From contig JACPVG010000031.1 in the NCBI GenBank assembly GCA_016191875.1, positions 1 to 64,000 on the forward strand: DNA of 64,000 nt, given 5' to 3'. The notes beneath the pieces are model-generated. The model searched no databases. It saw only the letters and a list, made by a program, of their open reading frames with translations, and was not told where the DNA came from. Position numbers and translations under genes: made by a program. The number at the start of each line of letters is the position of its first letter. Position 1 is the first letter of the stretch. Positions 1-8,500 of this stretch are shown in pieces. This stretch comes from Chloroflexota bacterium (GTDB lineage Bacteria; Chloroflexota; Anaerolineae; Anaerolineales; UBA11579).

Positions 1-120
1 AATACGGTTTGCGATCAGCTGCCGGAACTGGAAGTACTGATCCGAAAGTCGAAGCGGAGATTGCAGCGCAAGCCGAAAATTATCCAGGCTTTCGTGCGGG
101 ACGCAGGGTATGAAGTTTAA
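1..120 (+). CDS. C-terminal fragment of an unidentified protein (possibly transposase)
   Basis: The first reading frame is open from the window edge to a TAA at 118-120 and gives 39 residues. The peptide is basic and ends in RDAGYEV after a run of Arg/Lys. Some IS630-type transposases end in a similar basic helix followed by a short A/G-aromatic tail, so a transposase tail is possible. The fragment is too short to assign, and the 5' part lies outside the window. Confidence 0.3.
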   Translation, partial: NTVCDQLPELEVLIRKSKRRLQRKPKIIQAFVRDAGYEV

Positions 121-214
121 ATACATGCGCAAGTGTCAGTAGTAGCTGTTTAAGAGGGGTTAGCGCTTGTTCAAGACGCGATTTCTCGGGGCGAATCTTT
201 CAACGAATCGATGC

Positions 215-267
215 GTAGGGGCGACCCTTCGACTTCGCTCAGGGCAGGCTCCGCAGGTCGCCCCTAC
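215..267. repeat. Dispersed palindromic repeat, copy 1
   Basis: Perfect 12-bp inverted arms GTAGGGGCGACC (215-226) and GGTCGCCCCTAC (256-267) flank a 29-nt spacer. The same GGGGCGACC/GGTCGCCCC core recurs near the other end of the window at 63484-63516, so this belongs to a dispersed family of intergenic palindromes. Confidence 0.7.
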
Positions 268-370
268 CTGTGTTACTTGCCACTTCAAGGACTTCCTAGA
301 CAGTTTCTTAGCAAATGCCTTCGGCGTTTGTCAGCGAAGCAATCTCCATTCTGGCTGGAAGATTGCTTCG

Positions 371-426
371 CTTCGGCTACGCTCAGGGCAGGCGTCGGGC
401 GGAGTTTACACTGAGCGTAGCCGAAG
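371..426. repeat. Inverted repeat with 16-bp arms
   Basis: CTTCGGCTACGCTCAG (371-386) and its exact complement (411-426) are separated by 24 nt. The arm shares CGCTCAGGGCAGGC with the spacer of the 215-267 element. No U-run follows on either strand, so a REP-like mobile palindrome is more likely than a terminator. Confidence 0.65.
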
Positions 427-572
427 TGCCCTCCTCACAATGACAGATTAGCCCATTACTTGGCCACTTCCCCGTTTGTGGCGTGGTTGTACACAGGCCG
501 TATTTGTACTATCATGAGGCAAGCCTTTCTGCCCTCCATCACCAGCAACCGCCACTGATTGGCCTGACGGAA

Positions 573-579
573 AAGGAGG
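573..579 (+). promoter_or_regulatory. Ribosome-binding site, fixes start at 586
   Basis: AAGGAGG lies 6 nt before ATG 586. This favours that ATG over the in-frame TTG at 583. Confidence 0.75.
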
Positions 580-585
580 AGGTTG

Positions 586-2505
586 ATGAACCGAAGTCGA
601 GTTCACCTGTTTGCGTTCCTGCTAATTGCACTGGTACCGGTGGCCGTGGGGCCGGAGTCGTTGCAACTGGACTTCGGAGACCTGCCGGACCCGCCCTATC
701 CCACGCTGCTCCATGCGGAAGGGCGGAGCGGGCCAGCGCCGCTGGCGCTGGGGCCGGAGGGGGAAGTGATTACGAGCGTCCTGCTGGGGAATTGCGTGAC
801 CGGCGAAGCGAAGCCCAACCTGGTGGACAAGGACACCTGCGACGACGGCCAGTTCCAATTGAATGTGTCCGCACGCCGGCTGGAGATCCTGGTTACGCGC
901 CCGGATGCGCGCGCCGAGGGCATCTACTGGCTGAATTTCCTGATGGATATGAACGACGACGGCGAGTGGGATCCGGAAACGCCGGAGTGGCTGGTGCGCA
1001 ACTGCCCGGTGGCGGCCGGCGGCCTGACGGTGGAGCGCATTCACTGCGAGACCGAGCCGGTGGACGCGTCCGTGGACCTGAGTAAACCCCATGCCATCCG
1101 GGTGATGGTGTCCGACATGGCTGCGCCGGCAGAAGGATGGGACGGCTCGGCGTACTTTGAGCCGGGGGAAGGGCGCGGCGAGGTGGAAGACCACGGCATC
1201 GAGCCATCGCCGACACCCCCGCCGCCCCCGGGAGGGGATTTCGACTTCGGCGACGCGCCGGACCCCGGCTATCCCACCCTGCCGGCCTCCAATGGGCCGG
1301 CTATCCCGGCCCAAAAGGTCAACCTGCAACTCGGAACGAAAATCACTTACGAGCCGGCGCCGAATATGGTAGATCTCGACCCCGGAGACGACGGGCTGCT
1401 GCGAATCGACCTGAACGCCGGACGGGCGGTGGTGCACGTTTCGGCGACCGACCTGTCCTGGAAGCCGCGCGATATGTACGTAAACATCGTCATAGACCTA
1501 AACCGGGACGGAGACTGGAACGACCCCAATGAATGGGTGACGCGCAACTGCTTCGTGCCGCACAACATCCAGGATTTCCTGGGGGACGTGCTGGTATGCA
1601 CGACCAACGTGGGGGCGGGCGCGCTCAAACCGCCCAGCGGCTTGCAGGGGTTGTTTCGGCTCATCCGTCAATTGCTCGGGATTCCGGGGAGCGACGACGA
1701 ACCCTGGACGCGCGTGCTGCTCAGTGAGGTGAAGATCAATCCGGCGGGGGGCTGGCACGGGCAAAGCCCGGCGGCGGCGCTGCAATTCGGTGAGGTGGAG
1801 GACCACCCGGGCTGGGTGGACAACCCGCACCGGACGCCCACTCCAACGCAGACCAAGCCGCCGACGAACACCCCCACGCGGACGCTGACGCCCACCGTGA
1901 CGCTGACCCCGACCGCCACCGCAACGTCAACGGAAACGCCCACGCCGACGGAAACGGCCACCCCGTCGGCCACGGCCACGCCAGAAGCTCCGACGGGAGT
2001 CGTGAACGTGGAGCGCGCCTCCTGCCGGTATGGGCCGAGCCAGGCGTTTCTGTTCCTGCATGAACTGCGGCAGGGCAACCGGGTGACGATCGTGGGGCGC
2101 TACGGCGACTGGATGCTGGTGCGGGCCGAGGGCTATGAGAGCCTGTGCTGGATCTTCGTGGGCCTGCTGGACGTGACCGGTGACCTGGGAGCGGTGAAGT
2201 ATGCCGAACCGCAATTGCCGCAGAGCGAATGGGCGCCGGCACCCAGCGGGGTGGACGCCCAGCGCAGTGGGAACACCGTGGTGATCACTTGGAACCCGTC
2301 GAATATTGAAGGCGATGATTTCCGTGGGTACCTGCTGCGCGTACGCGTCTGCGTGAACGGCGTGTATCAGGAGCAGTTCTTCCAGACGGATTCGGAGACG
2401 ATCACCATCCAGGCGGACAAGAATTGCGCGCAGGCGAACCAGATCACGATCTGGTACGTGCACCAGCGCGGGTATGGCCCGCCGCAGACGGTGAACCTGC
2501 CATAG
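586..2505 (+). CDS. Secreted GEVED-domain and SH3-like surface protein
   Basis: 639-residue exported protein. The N-terminus has Arg at residues 3 and 5 and a hydrophobic stretch (LFAFLLIALVPVAV), read as a signal peptide. Two GEVED-type repeats follow, each starting DFGD.PDP.YPTL and ending GEVEDH (about 29-205 and 218-410), with Asp-rich DLNRDGDWNDPNEW motifs typical of calcium-binding surface repeats. A Thr/Pro linker (about 415-465) leads to an SH3-like domain (about 467-530) with the motif CRYGPS. The C-terminal 95 residues resemble an Fn3-like beta domain. The family is found on cell surfaces; its ligand is unknown. It is monocistronic and convergent with the next gene. A 7-bp repeat array begins inside its TAG stop codon. 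Confidence 0.75.
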   Translation: MNRSRVHLFAFLLIALVPVAVGPESLQLDFGDLPDPPYPTLLHAEGRSGPAPLALGPEGEVITSVLLGNCVTGEAKPNLVDKDTCDDGQFQLNVSARRLEILVTRPDARAEGIYWLNFLMDMNDDGEWDPETPEWLVRNCPVAAGGLTVERIHCETEPVDASVDLSKPHAIRVMVSDMAAPAEGWDGSAYFEPGEGRGEVEDHGIEPSPTPPPPPGGDFDFGDAPDPGYPTLPASNGPAIPAQKVNLQLGTKITYEPAPNMVDLDPGDDGLLRIDLNAGRAVVHVSATDLSWKPRDMYVNIVIDLNRDGDWNDPNEWVTRNCFVPHNIQDFLGDVLVCTTNVGAGALKPPSGLQGLFRLIRQLLGIPGSDDEPWTRVLLSEVKINPAGGWHGQSPAAALQFGEVEDHPGWVDNPHRTPTPTQTKPPTNTPTRTLTPTVTLTPTATATSTETPTPTETATPSATATPEAPTGVVNVERASCRYGPSQAFLFLHELRQGNRVTIVGRYGDWMLVRAEGYESLCWIFVGLLDVTGDLGAVKYAEPQLPQSEWAPAPSGVDAQRSGNTVVITWNPSNIEGDDFRGYLLRVRVCVNGVYQEQFFQTDSETITIQADKNCAQANQITIWYVHQRGYGPPQTVNLP

Positions 2506-2545
2506 AGCAGGCAGCAGAGAGCAGGTAGTAAGCAGTTGGCAGTAG
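2504..2545 (+). repeat. Heptameric short repeat array A (6 units)
   Basis: Six degenerate 7-bp units of the type NNAGCAG/GCAGTAG run from inside the TAG stop codon of the preceding gene to 2545. Related arrays lie at 54679-54790 and 55780-55835. Confidence 0.6.
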
Positions 2546-2553
2546 TAGACCAA

Positions 2554-2587
2554 CCTCCCGGAGGGCTGTGAGGCAACCTCCGGGAGG
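2554..2587. repeat. Inverted repeat between convergent genes
   Basis: CCTCCCGGAGG (2554-2564) and its complement CCTCCGGGAGG (2577-2587) form an 11-bp stem with a 12-nt loop. It lies between two convergent genes and could stop transcription from either side. No U-run follows, so it may instead be a dispersed palindrome. Confidence 0.5.
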
Positions 2588-2642
2588 CGAGAGGCAGTAT
2601 GGACGCGAGTTGTCCTGAAGCGGCGGAAGCCTGTAGCGGGTG

Positions 2643-3635
2643 TCAGTCCCCAACCTGGCGGGAGGGATTGACGGGGAGATTCAGGTCCTGGGGGAGCGCG
2701 GCGGCGGGGTTGGCGGTGAGCCAGGAGAGCAGGCCGCCGCGGCGCGGGCGCGGCGGCGCGCCCTTGTCGAAGGCGACCAGGAAGAGGCTGAAGCCAAGCA
2801 GCGAAGCGCCGGCCCACTGTTGGAGTGTGAGACTTTCATCCAGCCAGAGTTGCGAGAGCAGCAGGGTGACGACCAGTTCGCCCAGGCCGAGCAGGGCAGT
2901 CTGAAGGCCGCCGATGTTCTTGACGCCGGTGAAGAGCGTGAGGCGCGACATGAAGGTGACCAACGTGAGGGCGGTAAGCGGCCAGACGAAATCGCTGGTG
3001 ACCGGGAAGCCGGCGAGTGTGCCGGAGAAGAGGTACACGGGCACGACCGCGGCGCTCATCGCCAGCAGGGTGTAGAGCGTGACGGTGGGTGCGGGGATGT
3101 CGAAGAGGACGCGCTGGTTGATGGGCAGGTGCAGGGCGTACAACACGGCGGCGCCGATCATCATCAGCATGCCCAGCCAGTCCATGCCGCCGGAGCCGGT
3201 CTGCACCAGCAGGTAGACGGCCGGAGCGGCCAGCAGCAGGCGGAAGAGCGTAAGGCGGGTGGGGGGTTGCTGGTCGAGGAAGAGCCAGAAGACCACGAAG
3301 AGGGGGTAAAGCGAATAGAGCAACTGGCCGACGCCGGCATCGATGCGGCCAAGGGCGGAATAGTAGAGCAGCGAGCCCCAGCCGTTGATGAGGCCGGCCA
3401 GGGCGCAGCCGATGAGACCGGCCGGATAGATGTACAGGTATTTGCGCTGGAAAACGTACATGACGGCGAAGAGCAGGAGGGTGGCGAAGAGGGTACGCAG
3501 GGCGACGACGCCCAGAGGCGGCATGCCGGCGTTGATGGCCTGTTTGCCGAAGACGGGCGCCATGCCGAGGAAAAAGGCGGAGAAGAGGGCGGCATTGATG
3601 CCCTGCAAGCGGAGGCGTTTGGCGGTGGGGCTCAC
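2643..3635 (-). CDS. EamA/DMT-superfamily permease
   Basis: 330-residue integral membrane protein with about ten hydrophobic segments in two related halves, the usual EamA/RhaT-like layout and length. The first half contains GINAALFSAFFLGMAPVFGK. The second begins near WLGMLMMIGAAVLYAL and ends QWAGASLLGFSLFLVAF. Such proteins export or import small metabolites; the substrate cannot be read from sequence. GTG 3635 is preferred because GGAGG (3640-3644) lies 4 nt upstream; an in-frame TTG at 3659 has no such site. The C-terminal 35 residues are a Pro/Arg-rich cytoplasmic tail. It lies 3' of the large signalling operon on the same strand, after a gap of about 220 nt, so it is probably a separate unit. 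Confidence 0.8.
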   Translation of the reverse strand: MSPTAKRLRLQGINAALFSAFFLGMAPVFGKQAINAGMPPLGVVALRTLFATLLLFAVMYVFQRKYLYIYPAGLIGCALAGLINGWGSLLYYSALGRIDAGVGQLLYSLYPLFVVFWLFLDQQPPTRLTLFRLLLAAPAVYLLVQTGSGGMDWLGMLMMIGAAVLYALHLPINQRVLFDIPAPTVTLYTLLAMSAAVVPVYLFSGTLAGFPVTSDFVWPLTALTLVTFMSRLTLFTGVKNIGGLQTALLGLGELVVTLLLSQLWLDESLTLQQWAGASLLGFSLFLVAFDKGAPPRPRRGGLLSWLTANPAAALPQDLNLPVNPSRQVGD

Positions 3636-3639
3636 GCGG

Positions 3640-3644
3640 CCTCC
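3640..3644 (-). promoter_or_regulatory. Ribosome-binding site supporting GTG 3635
   Basis: GGAGG on the minus strand, 4 nt before GTG 3635. It decides between this start and the upstream TTG at 3659. Confidence 0.55.
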
Positions 3645-3730
3645 GGGCGGGTGCGGCAATCGGAAAGGGTAGGCCGGAAGAGCGCGCGCGGGGCCGACAT
3701 AGCGGAATGAAAAGCGGTGAGGGTTGGACG

Positions 3731-3812
3731 CGAGATTCCTCGGTCGCAGGGTGCGAGAGAGGCAAGCGCTCTGGCGGGTCGGCTGCTCCCTCGGAATGAC
3801 AGGGGGGTGGGG
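3731..3812. repeat. Dispersed imperfect palindromic element ending in GGAATGACAG
   Basis: GATTCCTCGG near the left end pairs imperfectly with CCCTCGGAATGAC near the right end, around a GC-rich middle. A related element ending CTCGGGATGACA occurs at 53087-53150, and ACAATGACAG occurs near 440. This is read as one family of intergenic repeats. It separates the signalling operon from the permease gene. Confidence 0.5.
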
Positions 3813-3856
3813 AGGTCTTGGCGGAAGCCTCGACTCCAGGCAGGGGTCAGCATGGC

Positions 3857-5554
3857 TTATTCGATGAGGGCCTTGACTTCGGCCAGCAGTTCGTCGTTCA
3901 TGAAGTCGCCCTTCTGCATCAGGGCCTGTATCTGCCCGCTCAGGCGTTCCTTTTCCAGGCTGGAGAGTTCCTTGGCAGTAGCAACGATGACGGGAATCTC
4001 AGCGGTTTCGGGGTCGTGACGCAGGACTTCGAGGACCGAGAAACCGTCCATCTCCGGCATCATCAGGTCGAGGATGACCAGGTCGGGCTTTTCGCGCTGA
4101 ATCAGTTCCACGCCGGCGCGGCCGTCCTCGGCCTCCATGATGGTGTAATTGCCCTGGGCCTGGAGGATGCGGCGAATCAACTGGCGGACGTGGGGATGGT
4201 CGTCCACGATGGCGATGCGGCGGTAGCGGTCGGTGGTGACACGGTTGAGGGCGGCCAGCAGGCCTTCTTCGGGGGCCAGTTCGCCGGTCTGGCCGCGCTT
4301 TTCCGGGTAGGCGACATCGCGGGACCAGTTCTCGCCCAGCACGGATTGCTCGACCGGCACGGTGTGGCCGGTGAGGTTGATGACCACGACCTCGTTGGGC
4401 CGGATGGCGCCTTCGCGGACGAGTTTGATGAGACCGGCGAACGCCACGGCGCTGGCGGGTTCGACCGACATGCCTTCCATCTTGGCGACGATGTGCATGG
4501 CGCGAAAGGCTTCTTCGTCGGAGACGCTTTCAAACAAGCCGCCGGCGTTGTTGAGCATACGCTGGCGCAAGACGGTGTAGGTACGGCCGGGATCGCCAGT
4601 GGCAAGGGTGGCGATGTGGGTGCGCGGGCTGGTAACCGGGTCGGCTGCCTCTTTGTTGGCTTTCCAGGCGGCCACCATCGGGGCGCAGCCTTCGGTCTGC
4701 AGGTTGGCAATTTTGGGAGCGCGCTCCACCAGGCCGAGAGCCATCATCTCTTCGAAACCTTTGAGCACGCCCACCGGCCCGAGCCCGCCGCTGACGGACT
4801 GGAAGTACCAATCCGGTGTGCGCCAGGGCACGTGCGGCGGCAGGCTACCGGAAGCGCCGGGCGGGCCAAGCAGGGAGGTGAGTTGCTCGGCGATCTCGAA
4901 GGCGATGGTCTTCATGGCGTCCACGGTGGTGACCGAACGCACGCCGCGGTCCACGTACAGGGCGCGGGTCTTGGCAAATTCGGCGGCGATCTGTTTGGCC
5001 TGGTCGTAGTTGCCGGTGACTTTGATGACCTGGGTGCCATAGAGGGCGACTTCGTGCATCTTGACCGGCGGGACGAGGCTGGTGATGAAGGCCCAAAGCT
5101 TGATGCCGGCGCGGGCGGCGTAGGCGGAATAGGCGATGGCGACATTGCCGGTGGAGGCGATGACGGCTTCGGTGACGCCGGCTTCCTTGAGGGCGGCGAT
5201 GGTGACGGCCGCCTGGCGGTCTTTGAAGGAGGCGGTCGGCCCCTGGCGTTCGTCCTTGATGTAGAGGTTGGGCAACCCAAGCATCATGCCCAGGTTGGGC
5301 GCGCGCAGCAGGGGCGTGCCGCCTTCACCCAGTGAGATATCCGGGACGTGGGCGATGACCGGCAGGAGTTCACGATAGCGCCACAGGTTGAAGTTTCGGT
5401 CTTTCCAGAGGGCAGGCAGGCGGGGGCGCAGGGCATCCAGGTCGTAGCGGCTTTCGCGCCAGTCGCTGCCGCAATGCGGGCAGATGTTCTCGGTGACGAG
5501 GTAAGGCGTGCGGTGACCGCAATCGAGGCACTCGACGATGAAGGGCGTGGCCAT
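3857..5554 (-). CDS. Threonine-synthase-like PLP enzyme fused to a receiver domain
   Basis: 565-residue fusion. Residues 5-30 form a Cys4 zinc ribbon (CLDCGH, CPHCGS). Residues about 45-425 are a fold-type II PLP enzyme like threonine synthase (O-phosphohomoserine to threonine). SFKDR supplies the PLP Lys (K111); STGNVA is the phosphate-side loop. Residues about 445-565 are a CheY-like receiver with acidic VDDH, phospho-acceptor LDLMMP (D496) and LMQKG (K548). The receiver most resembles the last receiver of the upstream hybrid kinase, which also has a C-terminal LM.K in place of the usual KP. It is last in the 16-gene operon. ATG 5554 puts the zinc ribbon at the N-terminus; a TTG at 5578 overlaps the upstream stop codon and would suggest coupled translation. 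Phosphorylation control of the enzyme is inference. Confidence 0.85.
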   Translation of the reverse strand: MATPFIVECLDCGHRTPYLVTENICPHCGSDWRESRYDLDALRPRLPALWKDRNFNLWRYRELLPVIAHVPDISLGEGGTPLLRAPNLGMMLGLPNLYIKDERQGPTASFKDRQAAVTIAALKEAGVTEAVIASTGNVAIAYSAYAARAGIKLWAFITSLVPPVKMHEVALYGTQVIKVTGNYDQAKQIAAEFAKTRALYVDRGVRSVTTVDAMKTIAFEIAEQLTSLLGPPGASGSLPPHVPWRTPDWYFQSVSGGLGPVGVLKGFEEMMALGLVERAPKIANLQTEGCAPMVAAWKANKEAADPVTSPRTHIATLATGDPGRTYTVLRQRMLNNAGGLFESVSDEEAFRAMHIVAKMEGMSVEPASAVAFAGLIKLVREGAIRPNEVVVINLTGHTVPVEQSVLGENWSRDVAYPEKRGQTGELAPEEGLLAALNRVTTDRYRRIAIVDDHPHVRQLIRRILQAQGNYTIMEAEDGRAGVELIQREKPDLVILDLMMPEMDGFSVLEVLRHDPETAEIPVIVATAKELSSLEKERLSGQIQALMQKGDFMNDELLAEVKALIE

Positions 5555-5574
5555 GGGAGTCCCGTTGACGGAGG

Positions 5575-8500
5575 TCAATGATCCGGCTGGGCGATGGCCC
5601 GCTCCAGCGAGGCGAGCAATTCGGTTCCCTCAATCTGGCTCTTCAGCATCAACTGGCGCTGATAGCGTTGCAGGCGTTTGACGTCTTCCTCCCCGAGTTC
5701 TGCGCCGGTGATGATGATGACCGGAATGGTGCGCAAGTCCGGGTCGCTGTGGATGGCTTCGAGCAGGCTGAAGCCGTCCAGGTCGGGCATGAACAGGTCG
5801 AGGAGAATCAGGTCGGGGCGGGCGGACTGGATGGAATTGAGGCCCAGCAGGCCGTTCTCAGCGTAGCGGAAGCGGAGGCCGGACTGGCCGCGGGCGGCGC
5901 GCTCAAGCAGGGAAACCACGTTGGGGTCATCGTCCACCACCAGCACGTTCTGGACCCGGCGGTCGCCATTGGTGTGCAGACGGTCGATGGCGTTGACGAA
6001 TTCCTCTTCGAGGATCGGTTTGGTGAGGTAGCCGGCCGCGCCCAGGTCGAGGGCGCGCTGGCGCTCGTCGAGAATCGAGCAAATCACGACCGGGATGTCG
6101 CGGGTCTCGGGGTGGCGTTTGAGTTCTGTGATGACCGCCCAGCCGTCGCGCCCGGGCATCTGGATGTCGAGGGTGATGGCATAGGGCCGCAGGCTGCGGG
6201 CCTGCTCCACGGCCTGCTGCGAGTCGGTGACCGGCAGGACCTGGAAACCGTGTGAGCCGAGGTAGCGCTGGTAGAGGCTGATAACTTTCGGGTCGTCGTC
6301 CACCGCCAGGATGATGCGTGCGCCGGGCGCGGGCGGTGGTTCCTGAGCAGCGGGGGCGGCCGGCAGCCCGGCGGTTACGGGCGGAGAGCCGGCCAGCGGC
6401 GTGGTGAACCAGAAGGTGCTGCCGGAGCCGGGGCGGCTTTCCACGCCGATCTGGCCGCCCTGGAGTTCGACGAGGTGGCGGGTGATGGACAGGCCCAGGC
6501 CGGTGCCGCCGGTCTTGCGGGTGGGCGAGGCATCCACCTGCGAGAAGCGCTCGAACAGCACGTGCATCTTTTCGGCGGGGATGCCGATCCCGGAGTCCTT
6601 GACATCCACGCGGATATGGGGCGGCAGACCATCGGCCGGGCGCGGGATGACGACGGCGCTGACTTGAATCCGGCCTTCGTCGGTGAACTTGACGGCATTG
6701 GAGATCAGGTTGATGAGAATCTGGCGGGTGCGGGTGCGGTCGGCCAGAACTTTGGGCAGGTTGGCCGGAACCTGGTTGACCAGCTGGAGCGGTTTCTCTT
6801 TGATCAGCCCGGAGGCGGTGGACATGACGCTGGCGATGACCTCGTTGAGATCCAATTCCTCCGGGGTGATTTCCATCTTGCCGGCCTCGATGCGTGAGAG
6901 GTCGAGGATGTCATTGATCATGTCCAGCAGGTGCTGGCCGGAGTTGTGGATGGCTTCCAGGTCCTGGCGCTGGAGGTCATTGACCGGACCGTCAATGCCC
7001 TTGAGGATGACGCGCGAGAAGCCGATGATGGAGTTGAGCGGGGTGCGCAACTCGTGGCTCATGTTGGAGAGGAACTCAGTCTTGACGCGGTCGATCTCGC
7101 GGAGGTCTTCCACGGCCTGTTGGACAAGGCTGAAGGCGCGGGCGTTCTCGGCCGCCACGGACAACTGGTCGGCCAGAATCTGGAGGACGGCCACGTCGTC
7201 CGGGGTGAAGGCGTTGATGTGGTCGGCCTGCACGTCGAGGACGCCGGTGATGCGGTTGCCGGACTTGAGCGGCAGGCCGAGTTCGGCCTTCGTTTCCGGA
7301 AGCAGGGGGTGGGCCTGGTGGGTGGGGTCCTGGCTGACATCGTTGACGAGCAGGGTCTTGCCGCTGTAGGCGACTGTGCCGATGATGGATGTGCCGGGTT
7401 CGATGGGCAGGGCGGCGCCCTGTTCCTTGAGGGCGCGGCCGGGGTCCCCGGTGGCAGCGCGCACGACAACCTGGTCGCCCTCGGCCAGGAGAATGGAGAC
7501 GTAGTAGTAGCCGAAACGATCGCGAATCAGGTTGATGGCGCGGTCGAGCAGGTTTTCAAGTTCGAGCGTGCCGGAGGATTCGCGGGCGATCTCGGCGGCG
7601 GTCTCCAGTTGGCGGGCGCGGCGCTGGGTCTCTTCAAGCAGTTGCAGGTTCTGGATGGCGACGGCGGCCTGACCGGCGAGGGCCATGGCGCGGCGGCGTT
7701 GCTCTTCGGTGAGCTGGGTCTGAGCCGGGTAGGCGCCGAGGATGAGGCCGATGCACTGGCCGGCGGTGAGCAAGGGCGCGACCAGCAGGGCTTCATCCTT
7801 GTGGTCGTGGGGGAAGACTTGGTGCAGGGCGGCGTTAATCTCATCCAGGCCGCTCAAGTCGGAGAAGAGGCTGAGTTCCACCCGTTGGGCGTTGCTGAAG
7901 ACCTTTTCCCAGCCGGCGGTGGAGAGGGGCGCGACGCTGTCGGAGGCATCGCCGCGGCGCGACCAGACGGCCACGGGCGTAATGACCGAGGGCAGGGTAT
8001 CGCCGACCCAGGGTTGGTCGAACATGGCCAAGGCGACGTGGTTGGCATTCTGGCCGAGGATGGTGTAGCGCCGCAGGACGATGAGCACGTCGTCAAAGGA
8101 CTGGACGGCGTTGAGTTCGGCCGAGGCGCGGTAGAGGTTGGCGGTTTCGGTGAGGGCCTGCTGGGTCTGCTCAAACAGGCGGGCGTTCTGGATGGCGGTG
8201 GAGGCCTGAAGGATGATGGTTTCGGCCAGGCGCATGTCGTCTTCGGAGAGCCGGCCGCGCTCGGTGAGCATGGCGGCGCCGACCGTGCCGATGACCTCGT
8301 TGGTGGCGACGAGCGGGAAGATGACCAGGTTCTGGTAGCCGCGTTCGGCCATCACGTCCTGAATGGCGGCGGTCTCCGGGCTGGAGATCGGCTGCTGGAC
8401 GATGACGGGCTTCATGGTGTTGATGACCTGCTGGGTGGAGGGGTTGCCCTTGACCGGCAGGCGCAGTCCGACGGAGGATTTGGCGCTGGCGCTGGAGGTG

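Larger units (their letters stand above)
121..585. other. Intergenic, repeat-rich, no credible gene
   Basis: Short open frames here have no start signal or protein-like composition. The stretch holds two inverted repeats (215-267 and 371-426) and two similar tracts reading CGCTCAGGGCAGGC, at about 235-250 and 379-393. Its last part carries the ribosome-binding site of the gene starting at 586. No convincing -35/-10 pair was found for that gene. Confidence 0.6.

Noticed and set aside
167-451. Short frame across the first repeat-rich gap
   Set aside because: It spans two inverted repeats, has no start signal and contains SLRSGQ-like repeats translated from the palindromes.
1850-1990. Tandem DNA repeat in the Thr/Pro linker of the GEVED protein
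   Set aside because: The periodicity follows from coding a TPT-type linker in GC-rich codons; similar tracts at 44860-45010 and 49370-49470 have the same cause.
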